Source: a virus
IMG/VR virus record: IMGVR_UViG_3300022187_000129
Location: 1-31,319 of that record
Direction: 5' to 3' (one strand)
DNA: 31,319 nucleotides
The notes beneath the pieces are model-generated. The model was not told the origin of the DNA, searched no databases, and saw only the letters and a list, made by a program, of their open reading frames with translations. This document shows positions 16,286 to 24,469 of this stretch, piece after piece (the first letter of the stretch is position 1; each line of letters begins with the position of its first letter). A program made the translations under genes and the position numbers.

Positions 16286-17141
16286 CTTTATATTCCTCTT
16301 GCAGTTCTATGTACTGAACCATCTTTGGAAACTGTGCCTTTGATTCAGCTTGCGGTGCCTCAATTAAGTTAGGCCAGCAAGTATGTTTGAAGTCACAGAA
16401 TGTACAGTTTTTATTTAGTACTTTGTTTCCTGTAGGCTTCTTTCTGAAGAACTCCTCTTCTGGTTCAAAGCAACGCTCAAACTTGTCGCTACTTACTTTT
16501 GCTACAGTCTCTTCAATATGTTCTATTTCTTTGGACATGTCAATGCCCGTAGCTGGAACATATTTGAATTTACCATTAGCTTTATTTACTACCCACCAGC
16601 CACCAGCACGTTTACCTGTTGCTTTAGCGTAGCCAGCCAGTTGTCCAATATAGCCAAAGCTATCACCAGCAGCAAGGGAAGCATATGAATCGAACTTATT
16701 ACGGTAAGACCAATCAGATGCAGACTTGATGTCATCAACTGCACCGTCCACAACAATATCATACGTTCCATTGATCTCTGTGCCATCTTCAAGTTTAAGC
16801 ACAACCTTTTCAGCATCACCATATTCTACTCCTGCTTCTGTTAATAGCCCCTTGAAGACAGCTTCAACGATGTCTCCAAGCATCATGTTCATCACGAAGT
16901 TGTTTGATTTAGGTTGCGCAGTCTCTGGCTTGTGCTTTTCAAACCATAGCTGGCATGTAGGTCTGCCCACATTAGACATACGCAACCTAAATTCACGTGG
17001 CTCACGTTCACCAAACTGGCGTCTTAGAGCATCCATGATGTCTGTGCCAATCTGCTGAATAGTATCTTCAGATATCTGTGATTTTCCATTAGCAGCGTCA
17101 GACATATACTTATGCAACGCCAGTTCAGCGGGATGATTCAT
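16278..17141 (-). CDS. PD-(D/E)XK exonuclease, Cas4/RecB-like with four-cysteine cluster
   Basis: The 287-residue protein carries a RecB-family nuclease core, seen as GTYDIVVDGAVDDIKSAS (D and D-x-K near residues 126-138) and a downstream GYIGQLAGYA helix with the Q-x3-Y pattern. C63 in GRPTCQLWF and the C-terminal trio in NCTFCDFKHTC give the one-plus-three cysteine layout that holds an iron-sulphur cluster in Cas4 and AddB. It is likely a 5'-3' exonuclease for recombination or host DNA processing. It lies between SSB and endonuclease I, coupled by TAATG, mirroring T7 gp2.5-gp3-gp6 functions. Confidence 0.85.
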   Translation of the reverse strand: MNHPAELALHKYMSDAANGKSQISEDTIQQIGTDIMDALRRQFGEREPREFRLRMSNVGRPTCQLWFEKHKPETAQPKSNNFVMNMMLGDIVEAVFKGLLTEAGVEYGDAEKVVLKLEDGTEINGTYDIVVDGAVDDIKSASDWSYRNKFDSYASLAAGDSFGYIGQLAGYAKATGKRAGGWWVVNKANGKFKYVPATGIDMSKEIEHIEETVAKVSSDKFERCFEPEEEFFRKKPTGNKVLNKNCTFCDFKHTCWPNLIEAPQAESKAQFPKMVQYIELQEEYKVA

Positions 17142-18070
17142 TAGGCCACCTCTTCTTCTAGTTCAATGTCAATGAAGTCTTCTACAACATCTTTGTCGTC
17201 TTCAGCCATTTCTTCATGTCGTTTAATGGACTTGGCTTCCCATTCCTTACAGACATAATCGTTGTAGTTCTTAACCCACTCCAAGAAGTTACCAAACATG
17301 TCATGGTCATCATCTGTAATCTCATGGGTGACAGACATATCTGCTTTACACACAGGTGTGTAGTAGCTGCTGCCGTTTGGTAGGTCATTCTTTTTGCATT
17401 CAAGGAACAAGATATTATGCTGCAATGGTAGACGCTCTTGTTTTGCAAAGACACCAAACTGTTCACCGACAGACTTAAATGCGTCCTTGTTGTCAATTTC
17501 CCATATGAATGGGGTATCAAAGCTATCTACAGGATTACCATTAGCATCCATAGCATTGTCCATCGTAACCACGCCAAACACGACACGAACACGTTTAATC
17601 TGCCGTATCAAATCCTGCATGTCGGGTGGAAGAGCCTTGAAGTCTTCAATGTACCCTGTCGGTTTGCCACAGTTAAACCTTCCCGTATTGTCTTTTAGGT
17701 CTACACTTAGACTGTCCGACATAATTGTACGCTGGAATGTTCCCTTCGGCTCATTAGCTTTAGCATTTAAATTAGCTACATACCGGCGATACATGAACCG
17801 CTGCATGAAGGGGCGTACAGTAATAGTCTTACTGTAAAAGTATTCAGATGAATCACCATTGATTACTTCAAGCCTGAATGTACCACCTTCAATGGCTTCT
17901 ACATTAGTTAGCTTGCCGTTGATTTCGGCTTGCCCCATTACCGGCTGATGCCAGATGCGCAGACGATTGAGCGTGTTAGACTTCTTGCTACTTTTAGCAT
18001 CATCATTCATACCCATCATCTTTGCCATAGCGGCGTAATTATTAGTATTGATCGTCGTAAGTTCTGTCAT
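17141..18070 (-). CDS. Single-stranded DNA-binding protein (gp2.5-like role)
   Basis: Start chosen at the ATG at 18070 with AAAGGAG ten bases upstream; upstream in-frame codons extend into the promoter. The 309-residue protein has an N-terminal flexible part, an OB-fold-like centre with many aromatic residues (FRLEVINGDSSEYFYSKTIT; VRVVFGVVTMDNA) and a strongly acidic C-terminal tail of about 25 residues (AEDDKDVVEDFIDIELEEE). Acidic tails recruit polymerase and helicase in phage SSBs; here the terminal residue is alanine, not the phenylalanine of T7 gp2.5. Position between polymerase and exonuclease supports the call. Confidence 0.75.
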   Translation of the reverse strand: MTELTTINTNNYAAMAKMMGMNDDAKSSKKSNTLNRLRIWHQPVMGQAEINGKLTNVEAIEGGTFRLEVINGDSSEYFYSKTITVRPFMQRFMYRRYVANLNAKANEPKGTFQRTIMSDSLSVDLKDNTGRFNCGKPTGYIEDFKALPPDMQDLIRQIKRVRVVFGVVTMDNAMDANGNPVDSFDTPFIWEIDNKDAFKSVGEQFGVFAKQERLPLQHNILFLECKKNDLPNGSSYYTPVCKADMSVTHEITDDDHDMFGNFLEWVKNYNDYVCKEWEAKSIKRHEEMAEDDKDVVEDFIDIELEEEVA

Positions 18071-18104
18071 TCTTTTCTTCTCCTTTGTAAGATCAAGATG
18101 CATA

Positions 18105-18133
18105 GTTATATCAGCTTACATCCTTAGTGTCAA
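18105..18133 (-). promoter_or_regulatory. Promoter P4 for the SSB-to-MazG operon
   Basis: Reading leftward, TTGACA (18128-18133), a 17-base spacer and TATAAC (18105-18110) form a near-consensus sigma-70-type promoter. The -35 box lies in the last codons of the polymerase gene and the -10 box follows its stop, 34 bases before the SSB start. It would let SSB, exonuclease, endonuclease I, RNR and MazG be transcribed independently of the polymerase operon. Confidence 0.65.
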
Positions 18134-20153
18134 GCCAGTTTTCGCCCATTTTTGCTTCTAAAAGTAATGGAACATTAAACTGCACTTTAAACGTAGTGTT
18201 AATGATATCTGTCAACTCCCTGTTTACAGTATTGATTACCTCAATCACCTGTCTTTCTTCGTCAGGATGGATGTCAATAACAATTGAATCGTGTACAGTA
18301 TTAACGATACAGCTATTTAACCCTTCCAGATAATCTTCTATGCGCAGTAGTGTTACTGGCACTATGTCTGCTGTAGCAAAGCCTTGAACGGGGTAGTTCT
18401 TTATCTGTGTAAAGTAACTAACCGTCCCATTAGTCTTACGTACAACATTGGGAAATGAGTACTGCCGTCCAGAAGGCGTTGTTATTTTCTGTGTTGACAA
18501 AGCCTCTTTAGCCAATCGGGAGTGCCATAGCCCAATTCCTCTGTACTTCTTCGTGAAGTGTTCGTAGTACTGCGCTTCCGCTGGTGTTCTTCCAAATCCC
18601 GTTGCGCCATATAACGGCGCGAAAGTATGCGCCTTCGCAGTCTGTCTGTCCGTAGGCTGACCAGCATCGGTAATAACTTTAGCGGTGTATGCGTGTACAT
18701 CAAATCCAGTAGATACTTCTTCAATTGCAACTCCATCCTGTGATAAAAATGCTGCTGCCCTAAACTCTAGCTGGGCAAAGTCAGCTTCCATAATCTTGCC
18801 ACCTTTCCACCGTGATATGAACACTTTCTTTACTGGGAAAGTACCACCACGGGGCATGTTCTGCATATTTGGGTCTGCCCCACTAAATCGTCCAGTGGCT
18901 GTACGATGTTGAAGCAGTCTTACGTGCAGCTTACCGTCTGCCTTTGTAAAGGTTTCAATGCCGTCTACAAAAGATGACAGGTAAGTATCCAAAGCACTTA
19001 GGCGTTTTACTTTATGTAGAAAACTCATTGCCTGTTCCATGCCTCGTTCTTTTGCAAAACCCTCAAGGATATCCAAGTTTGTTTTACTTGTTGTGAACCC
19101 ATGCGCACTAACCCACTTAGCTGTGGGTGCAGAAAACTTCAATCCTGCCAACTCGCCTGTGCTTACAAATTGATACCCAATGCCACCACAATCTGGACAC
19201 TTTGTAGGTTTTGCAAAGTTAGAGCCGTCTTTCTTTTTCTTGTAATACTTACCATTACCAAAACACGTACCACACCTTTTTGCTTTAGTTTTATACACAT
19301 GCACAGAATTATCTTTGACAGCTTGCTTATAGTTTGCTTTTGCCATGTAAGGGTCAAAAGAGTTTTGCCACATAGATTTGTCAACAGGCTTTCTGCTGTA
19401 GATAACCTGAGACAATTGCTCTGGGCTGTTTAGATTTACAGGCGTATCGCCCATCAAATCTGTTATCTGTTTTTGTAGTTCCTTTTCAAGATCAGCACGT
19501 TCATTCTCAAACTCAGTACGAACCTCTTGCAGCTTATCCATATCAACATTGAAACCACGTTGATACATGCGAGAGAGAGATACAGCTACCCTGTTAGTCA
19601 GTGTAACAGTGTCCATAAGACCAGCGTCATCGACTGTATTAAGACGCTGATACAAACGATCTGATAGCTGCTGCGTAGCTTCAAGGTCTGAAGACAAGTA
19701 ACTAGACAGCAAATCGTGTGGTATATCTTTTGTGCTGTATCCCTTATTGAAATATTCTTTCAATGTGTCTTGCTTCCTAGTATCAAGTTCATACCTGTTT
19801 GCACAAGCCTCAAGCGACAGTGGTTCCTTCTGTCCACGCTGCAAGACATACTCTGCCAACATCGTGTCAAAGACAGGACCATCATATTTAAAGCCAGATT
19901 CCCAGAGCCACAGCAAGTCGTGTGCTGCGTTGTGCATGATGAGGATAGTAGCTTTGTCTAACCATTCTTGTACAACAGTATGCCCAAATTCATCTGCCTC
20001 TACCTCACTGTGGTCAAAGGTAACGATACGCTCAACACCTTGGTCAGTCAGCATACCCACCATAGTCAAAGAGTTCTCTGGCTCAAATGGATCAAGGTGC
20101 ATCTTGCCGTCACGGTGTGTGACTGTGTTCTCAACATCAAGTGTCAGTTTCAT
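18111..20153 (-). CDS. Family A DNA polymerase with DnaJ-type zinc-finger insertion
   Basis: The 680-residue protein has an intact 3'-5' exonuclease (D6-V-E8; H74-N-A-A-H-D79; Y152/D156) and polymerase motifs A (D458 in MEADFAQLEFR), B (R503, K507, F511, Y515 in RQTAKAHTFAPLYG) and C (VHDS, H621-D622). F511 is at the E. coli Phe762 position, where T7 has Tyr. Between them, residues 294-326 hold two CxxCxGxG repeats (CGTCFGNG and CPDCGGIG), the zinc-binding pattern of DnaJ. I recall such a partial DnaJ domain in the polymerase of SAR116 phage HMO-2011. An AGGAGAG site precedes the ATG. The gene overlaps endonuclease VII by 17 bases. Confidence 0.95.
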   Translation of the reverse strand: MKLTLDVENTVTHRDGKMHLDPFEPENSLTMVGMLTDQGVERIVTFDHSEVEADEFGHTVVQEWLDKATILIMHNAAHDLLWLWESGFKYDGPVFDTMLAEYVLQRGQKEPLSLEACANRYELDTRKQDTLKEYFNKGYSTKDIPHDLLSSYLSSDLEATQQLSDRLYQRLNTVDDAGLMDTVTLTNRVAVSLSRMYQRGFNVDMDKLQEVRTEFENERADLEKELQKQITDLMGDTPVNLNSPEQLSQVIYSRKPVDKSMWQNSFDPYMAKANYKQAVKDNSVHVYKTKAKRCGTCFGNGKYYKKKKDGSNFAKPTKCPDCGGIGYQFVSTGELAGLKFSAPTAKWVSAHGFTTSKTNLDILEGFAKERGMEQAMSFLHKVKRLSALDTYLSSFVDGIETFTKADGKLHVRLLQHRTATGRFSGADPNMQNMPRGGTFPVKKVFISRWKGGKIMEADFAQLEFRAAAFLSQDGVAIEEVSTGFDVHAYTAKVITDAGQPTDRQTAKAHTFAPLYGATGFGRTPAEAQYYEHFTKKYRGIGLWHSRLAKEALSTQKITTPSGRQYSFPNVVRKTNGTVSYFTQIKNYPVQGFATADIVPVTLLRIEDYLEGLNSCIVNTVHDSIVIDIHPDEERQVIEVINTVNRELTDIINTTFKVQFNVPLLLEAKMGENWLDTKDVS

Positions 20154-20580
20154 TTATTCTCTCCTTATGTTTCATTAGGTACTGTATTGCTCTCTTCAAT
20201 ACTTCTACGCTATCGTCAAACCCACCCAATGATCTATTACATTTGTGGCATAACCATCCCCTAAATGTGTCAGTATCATGGCAGTGATCAATAACCCATG
20301 CACCATTTTTCATGTTACCCTTACCTGCTACAGATTCCTCACCTTCAAGACATATAGGGCAAACATGATCTTTATCGGGCATACCGTATTGCTGCCTCAA
20401 AGCATTACGAACTTTACTTAGTTCTGTATTACACTTTTTACATTCAGGACGCAAGTAGTTTGCACCAGAATGCCAGCTAAAGGCTGAAAAGGGTAAATGC
20501 TTTTTGCATTTGTTACATGTCTTACCGTCACCTTCAACAAGATCATAATCCTCTAGATCAAAAAGAAACTGCTGGATCAT
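20137..20580 (-). CDS. Recombination endonuclease VII-like HNH nuclease (copy 2)
   Basis: The 147-residue protein repeats the layout of the copy at 12563-12967: an N-terminal zinc knuckle C22/C25 and C47/C50, then CPIC (74, 77), IDHCHDTDTFRGWLCHKCN (97-115) with D98-H-C-H101 and N115. It differs by a glycine-rich insertion (EESVAGKGNMKNG) between the cysteine pair and the DHCH motif. Lying between the helicase and polymerase genes and overlapping both (ATGA upstream, 17 bases downstream), it could be a resolvase or a free-standing homing endonuclease that has settled in the replication module. Confidence 0.85.
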   Translation of the reverse strand: MIQQFLFDLEDYDLVEGDGKTCNKCKKHLPFSAFSWHSGANYLRPECKKCNTELSKVRNALRQQYGMPDKDHVCPICLEGEESVAGKGNMKNGAWVIDHCHDTDTFRGWLCHKCNRSLGGFDDSVEVLKRAIQYLMKHKERINETDT

Positions 20581-21806
20581 GCTGTATACCTTCCTGTGCG
20601 ATAATCTAACTCACATGTAACTACACCATGCCAACCGGACAGCTTGTTCTTAACCACATTGATGTGACGCTGTAAGTCTTCAATGTTAGGGTCATCCTCT
20701 TGGGTCATTGGGTTCTTAGCGATGAGCAGCATAAGGTCTGCCTCTGCTGCCTTGCCTGTACGTGATCCTTCCATCATAGATTGATTGAGAAGAACCTTAC
20801 CCTCTGCCTCTGCACTTAGCTGAGACATATAGAATACAGCACATTCATATTGCTTTGCAATCATACGAGCATGTATAGCATTCGCTTTCAAAGCCTCGTC
20901 AGGACGGGCAAAGCCACCAGACCTAGCAAACTTATCTCCCATGTCTAGCAGGATCACATCAGGCTTATACGTCTTGCAGACCGACTCTACCCACGACATG
21001 TCACGACCTGTAGCATCTTTAATCTTAATGCGTTCCTTGATAGGTGAATATAAATCCCTAGCACGGGATGGGTTTTGTTTTACCTGCTGCATTGTCATAC
21101 CAGTTGCTGCTGTCAGATATCGTGCGCCGACACGGTGACTACCTTCTTCATTGCACAGGATTATACAGTTAGCACCCTGTGCAGCAAGACCATTGGGACT
21201 AGCAATCAAGCTGGCATGAAACGATGTCTTGCCCGTGTTAGGCCGTGCGCCAATCTCAATTAGATGACCTGCATTGATACCATCAACCTGCCGACCAAGT
21301 GTTGGTATGTTGAATGTCCAACGTGCTTCAAGATCATTCTTAGCAAGCAGCGTGTCAATGTCGATGTCATCCCACTCTACATTGAGATCAGGCAAGAAGT
21401 CGTCATTGTACTGCTCAAGTATCATGCGTAGCTTTTCAAGGCTGGCTTGATCACCATTCACATAGTCAAAGCCTAACTCAGCAATGTCTGTGCCTACCAC
21501 CTGTTGAAACAGTTTAGACAACACTTCCTGTGCCACGTCTGAACCCATAGGTGTTTCTTTCCTGATCTGCTTGAACAGCAACTCAAAGGATTGCTTGTTA
21601 GCAGTGGTCATAGACGGGTTGTTTGACAGGAACAGTGCTTCTGTTTCTTCCGGTGTTACACTCCGGTTGTATCGCTCCATTGCGATGTCAATGGTCTTCT
21701 TGATCTTACGTGCATCTGCACCAAAAAGACGGTCAGGGCATTTGGCTCCACGATGATTGTCGTAAAACTCTTTGTCCATCAAACTTCTGATGATTGATAA
21801 TTCCAT
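20577..21806 (-). CDS. DnaB/gp4-type replicative DNA helicase
   Basis: A 409-residue RecA-fold helicase. Walker A is GARPNTGKT (186-194), the catalytic glutamate region is LCNEEG (217-222), Walker B is DVILLD (283-288), and MSQLS near residue 327 corresponds to the sensor/H4-type motif. The first 165 residues replace the DnaB N-terminal domain and have no zinc finger. Primase activity is encoded by the neighbouring upstream gene, so this phage splits the two functions that T7 gp4 carries in one chain. AAAGGAG precedes the ATG. Confidence 0.92.
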   Translation of the reverse strand: MELSIIRSLMDKEFYDNHRGAKCPDRLFGADARKIKKTIDIAMERYNRSVTPEETEALFLSNNPSMTTANKQSFELLFKQIRKETPMGSDVAQEVLSKLFQQVVGTDIAELGFDYVNGDQASLEKLRMILEQYNDDFLPDLNVEWDDIDIDTLLAKNDLEARWTFNIPTLGRQVDGINAGHLIEIGARPNTGKTSFHASLIASPNGLAAQGANCIILCNEEGSHRVGARYLTAATGMTMQQVKQNPSRARDLYSPIKERIKIKDATGRDMSWVESVCKTYKPDVILLDMGDKFARSGGFARPDEALKANAIHARMIAKQYECAVFYMSQLSAEAEGKVLLNQSMMEGSRTGKAAEADLMLLIAKNPMTQEDDPNIEDLQRHINVVKNKLSGWHGVVTCELDYRTGRYTA

Positions 21807-21823
21807 TGGTTTTCTCCTTTATA

Positions 21824-22579
21824 CTAGCGGAAAGCAAGCAGCTTATCCACGTCTTGTCGGGTTCGGTATTTGATGTCGTCATGTAAACGAAGCACTTTCA
21901 CATCGTTTACGTATCCTCTTAACTCTTTAGCAAACTGTAGCGTCTTTGGCAATGCGTCGGGGTCTAGTGCCATAATGGCTGTTGAGAACTGCGTTAGATA
22001 CCCTTTATGCGCTTCAGATAACGATGTACCTAGAAGAGCAACCCCGACAAAGGAACCGTAACCACCAACAACGGCTGCGCTAACACAGTCCTCAACAACA
22101 ACAGCGACATTACCACTACCAGAAACATATGGCAAGCTATTATTTCCATATCTTTTCCATTTAGGTAGCTTCTTGCCCATTGCACGACCTGCTGCATCCA
22201 CAATCTTGTTGTCATGTACGATAGGAAAAACAACTCTGTGATCCTTTACATCGTACAAAAGACCAAGTTCTTCTGCATTCAAGCCATACAATTCTGATGC
22301 CCACTCTGCTACATCTGAATCACGAGATACCACATACTCTGGTAGTACAAATGGTTCAGTTACAGAGTTAGGTTTATTCATGTTACGAAGATCATTCAAT
22401 GTAAGTTTCACACGTGCTGTTCCACCTACACTGCAAGATGCCTTGTAACAATTCCACAAAAGAGAACCCATATTATTTGTGGCAGTAAATGTCTTGTACG
22501 ATCTACATACAGGACAATTAAGCCTACGAGTTTCCCCTGCAGGAATATCCAAGTCTTCTACAAACATTTTTATATCCAT
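21824..22579 (-). CDS. DNA primase with zinc ribbon and Toprim domain
   Basis: The 251-residue protein begins with a zinc-binding motif (C22-P-V-C25 and C44-x4-C49) like that of T7 gp4A, followed by a Toprim core: E163 in VVVEDCVSAAVV and the D206-P-D208 pair in ALDPDA. It should recognise a short trinucleotide-type site and lay primers for the adjacent helicase and polymerase. It lies 17 bases before the helicase start. An AGGA site about nine bases upstream supports the first ATG, though ATG at codon 5 is possible. Confidence 0.88.
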   Translation of the reverse strand: MDIKMFVEDLDIPAGETRRLNCPVCRSYKTFTATNNMGSLLWNCYKASCSVGGTARVKLTLNDLRNMNKPNSVTEPFVLPEYVVSRDSDVAEWASELYGLNAEELGLLYDVKDHRVVFPIVHDNKIVDAAGRAMGKKLPKWKRYGNNSLPYVSGSGNVAVVVEDCVSAAVVGGYGSFVGVALLGTSLSEAHKGYLTQFSTAIMALDPDALPKTLQFAKELRGYVNDVKVLRLHDDIKYRTRQDVDKLLAFR

Positions 22580-22625
22580 TGTATATATTCCTATTATATA
22601 TGTTTATATATAGTCCGTTGGGCAA
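22580..22625 (-). promoter_or_regulatory. AT-rich leader before primase
   Basis: The gap between integrase and primase is almost entirely A/T with alternating TATATA runs around a TGTT centre. Several -10-like hexamers (TATAAT, TATATA) can be read leftward, but no -35 element at proper spacing stands out. It may be a weak promoter or an easily melted site. Confidence 0.25.
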
Positions 22626-22664
22626 TCACGATGTCTTAATATCACGATTTTGACGACTCGTCAA
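22625..22664. repeat. Direct repeats and palindrome at integrase 3' end (possible att or arm sites)
   Basis: ATCACGAT occurs at 22625-22632 and 22641-22648, 16 bases apart. TTGACGA-C-TCGTCAA at 22650-22664 is a perfect palindrome with seven-base arms around one base. All lie at the end of the integrase gene, where phage attachment sites are often found. No host sequence is available to test this. Confidence 0.3.
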
Positions 22665-23528
22665 TGCTAAATCTGCACTAGCAAAAGTGTTTTTCATGTA
22701 AGGCTTTACACTTTGTGGATTAGCATGTCCTGTAACCGACATAATATTGCCCATAGATACACCGGCCTCAACCATCTCAGTTGTACCAGTACGCCGAAGG
22801 TCAGACAACCTCAACTCATCAGGTAATCCAGCATCCCGCATGATACGACGTGCAACTTTAGGTAGCCGGTTAACTGTATAAGGTTTGTAAACACCTCGTA
22901 TTGGTTCTGTCATAGGTGCTACGTAAGGTTGAAAACCAAAGTCGCTCTCTTGTTCTATTAACATCTCTGTTAATTGTTGCGATATTGGCAAAAATACCTC
23001 TGCCTTACGTTTCGATTGCTTGATATACACACGTGACCCAGACAAATCCAATGCATCCCAAGTCAGTAGCCGCATGTCACCCAATCTCTGGCACCATTCA
23101 TATGCCATCTGTGCGATTAAACCCACGTTACGGGTGCTAAAATCGCCGTAGGCCGAGTCTAAGAAGTCCTGTACCTGTTGCCTACTCCACACAGTTCTAC
23201 GGACGCTCACAGGGCGTTTTTTGACAGCCAAAAATGGATTCACCAAAGTCATCTCCATGTGTAGACCATGATTAAATAGAATGCGAGAAGTAGACAGCAC
23301 ATGATTAGCTAAGTGAATGCCTCTGTCGCACCACTGATTGTAGGCCAGCTTGGCCATTCGGGATGACACTTTGTCACATTGCCTATCCCGAATAGCTTTG
23401 CTTTCCACTACAGTGTCCAGCATAATTTTTAGATGATATTGATACTGTTTCTTAGTTTCATCCCGTAAGTTATTGAACTCATAGGAATTGTAGTAATCAT
23501 CTACCACACTCTGTAGTGAGTATTTCAT
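22626..23528 (-). CDS. Phage tyrosine recombinase (integrase)
   Basis: A 300-residue protein with an N-terminal SAM-like core-binding domain (residues 1-100) and a catalytic domain. R148 (QRLGDMRLLTW), K173/K175 in the beta-hairpin, R245 in LSDLRRTGTTEM, H268 in VTGHANPQ and Y277 in VKPYMKN make the usual R-K-R-H-Y set. The first histidine of the HxxR box is replaced by serine (S242). It could integrate phage DNA or resolve concatemers; the presence of lytic replication genes means lysogeny is possible but not proven. Start overlaps the preceding stop as TAATG. Confidence 0.88.
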   Translation of the reverse strand: MKYSLQSVVDDYYNSYEFNNLRDETKKQYQYHLKIMLDTVVESKAIRDRQCDKVSSRMAKLAYNQWCDRGIHLANHVLSTSRILFNHGLHMEMTLVNPFLAVKKRPVSVRRTVWSRQQVQDFLDSAYGDFSTRNVGLIAQMAYEWCQRLGDMRLLTWDALDLSGSRVYIKQSKRKAEVFLPISQQLTEMLIEQESDFGFQPYVAPMTEPIRGVYKPYTVNRLPKVARRIMRDAGLPDELRLSDLRRTGTTEMVEAGVSMGNIMSVTGHANPQSVKPYMKNTFASADLALTSRQNRDIKTS

Positions 23529-24373
23529 TATGCTGCCACCAGTTGACGAAACTGTGGTGCGCTAGTCCACTTTGCTACTTCTTGCTCACGCTTCCACATG
23601 TTTTCTGCTTGGGTATCGTTGCCTGTATTCTTCAACGCAAACCCATTGCCTATGTCAGCGTGACTAGAGTAGTTAGTGAAGGCAGAATATAATGCCCATA
23701 CATTTTGGCCACGGGTAGCAGCCTCGTGATTATACAAGCTGAACATCTTTTCAGACATTTGTTTTGACATTATGTGTCCCAGCATTTCTTTGACATCCAT
23801 AGTATACAGATGCTTCTCAGCCCAACTCTGATACTTGTCAGCCGATTCATTGAAGTCTGACATGGTGTTCTTCAATTCTTTGATGAAGTTTTCGATGTCA
23901 AAGTTAGATGTATTCTTCCGCTTAACCTGATCAAAGTCTCCAGTGATCATCCCGTTTGTGCAGAAGAAATCAATAGAACCGAAGTATACTTGATTGGAAC
24001 AGCTACCATCAATGCCATGTAAGGCAATCAATCGCGGTGCAATCGTTGTTGTGTGCTTGTCTGATTGAATCTTACGCAGCACGTTAGGCATTACCATGTC
24101 CATCATAATCCACGCATTGTTACGTGCAGCCCTGAAGTTGATGTTCATGCTATCACAGAACTCCTCTCCAAGATGCTCTGACACAGCGTTATGCGCACGG
24201 GTAAAGAATGTACCGTGATCGACACAATTAAACTTTGTACCGACAATACCAAGGTAATCACCCGTGTTTCCATTGATAACATACTTAGATTTGTTGTACT
24301 TCGTTGGCTCAAACTTAACGGGAAAGTTGATGTGTTCTGGGATGAGTTCTTCTGCTGTAAAATCTAGTGGCAT
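23528..24373 (-). CDS. DUF932-family protein
   Basis: Start taken at the ATG at 24373 behind GAGGAG, giving 281 residues; the longer frame runs through the promoter and palindrome. The sequence shows the DUF932 pattern of phage and plasmid proteins: YVINGNTGDYLGIVGTKF near residue 28, a helical core and SIDFFCTNGMITGD near 139-152. Members are typically encoded beside replication or recombination genes; no activity is established that I know. Here it leads the operon of integrase, primase, helicase and polymerase, directly after promoter P3 and a palindrome copy. Confidence 0.8.
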   Translation of the reverse strand: MPLDFTAEELIPEHINFPVKFEPTKYNKSKYVINGNTGDYLGIVGTKFNCVDHGTFFTRAHNAVSEHLGEEFCDSMNINFRAARNNAWIMMDMVMPNVLRKIQSDKHTTTIAPRLIALHGIDGSCSNQVYFGSIDFFCTNGMITGDFDQVKRKNTSNFDIENFIKELKNTMSDFNESADKYQSWAEKHLYTMDVKEMLGHIMSKQMSEKMFSLYNHEAATRGQNVWALYSAFTNYSSHADIGNGFALKNTGNDTQAENMWKREQEVAKWTSAPQFRQLVAA

Positions 24374-24391
24374 ATTTTTTCTCCTCATAGT

Positions 24392-24406
24392 GTCGCAACT
24401 TGCGAC
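24392..24406. repeat. GTCGCAA-N-TTGCGAC palindrome, copy 1
   Basis: Centre base C on the + strand. It lies 18 bases before the DUF932 start and downstream of promoter P3, inside the predicted leader. The leftward leader after it, ACACTATGAGGAGAAAAAA, is the same as after copy 6. Confidence 0.9.
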
Positions 24407-24413
24407 GGTTAAA

Positions 24414-24425
24414 GCCCCGAAGGGC
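24414..24425 (-). promoter_or_regulatory. Short UUCG hairpin in the P3 leader
   Basis: Leftward RNA would contain GCCC-UUCG-GGGC followed by UUU. The stem is only four pairs, so it is at most a weak terminator or attenuator between P3 and the DUF932 gene. Confidence 0.35.
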
Positions 24426-24437
24426 AAGTGATACTCT

Positions 24438-24466
24438 GTTATATAGATAACAAGAGCGTAAGTCAA
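24438..24466 (-). promoter_or_regulatory. Promoter P3 for the replication operon
   Basis: Leftward TTGACT (24461-24466), a 17-base spacer and TATAAC (24438-24443) lie in the gap after the hydrolase stop codon. The transcript would begin about 60 bases before the DUF932 start and would include the UUCG hairpin and palindrome copy 1, so the operon may be regulated in its leader. Confidence 0.7.
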
Positions 24467-24469
24467 GCG

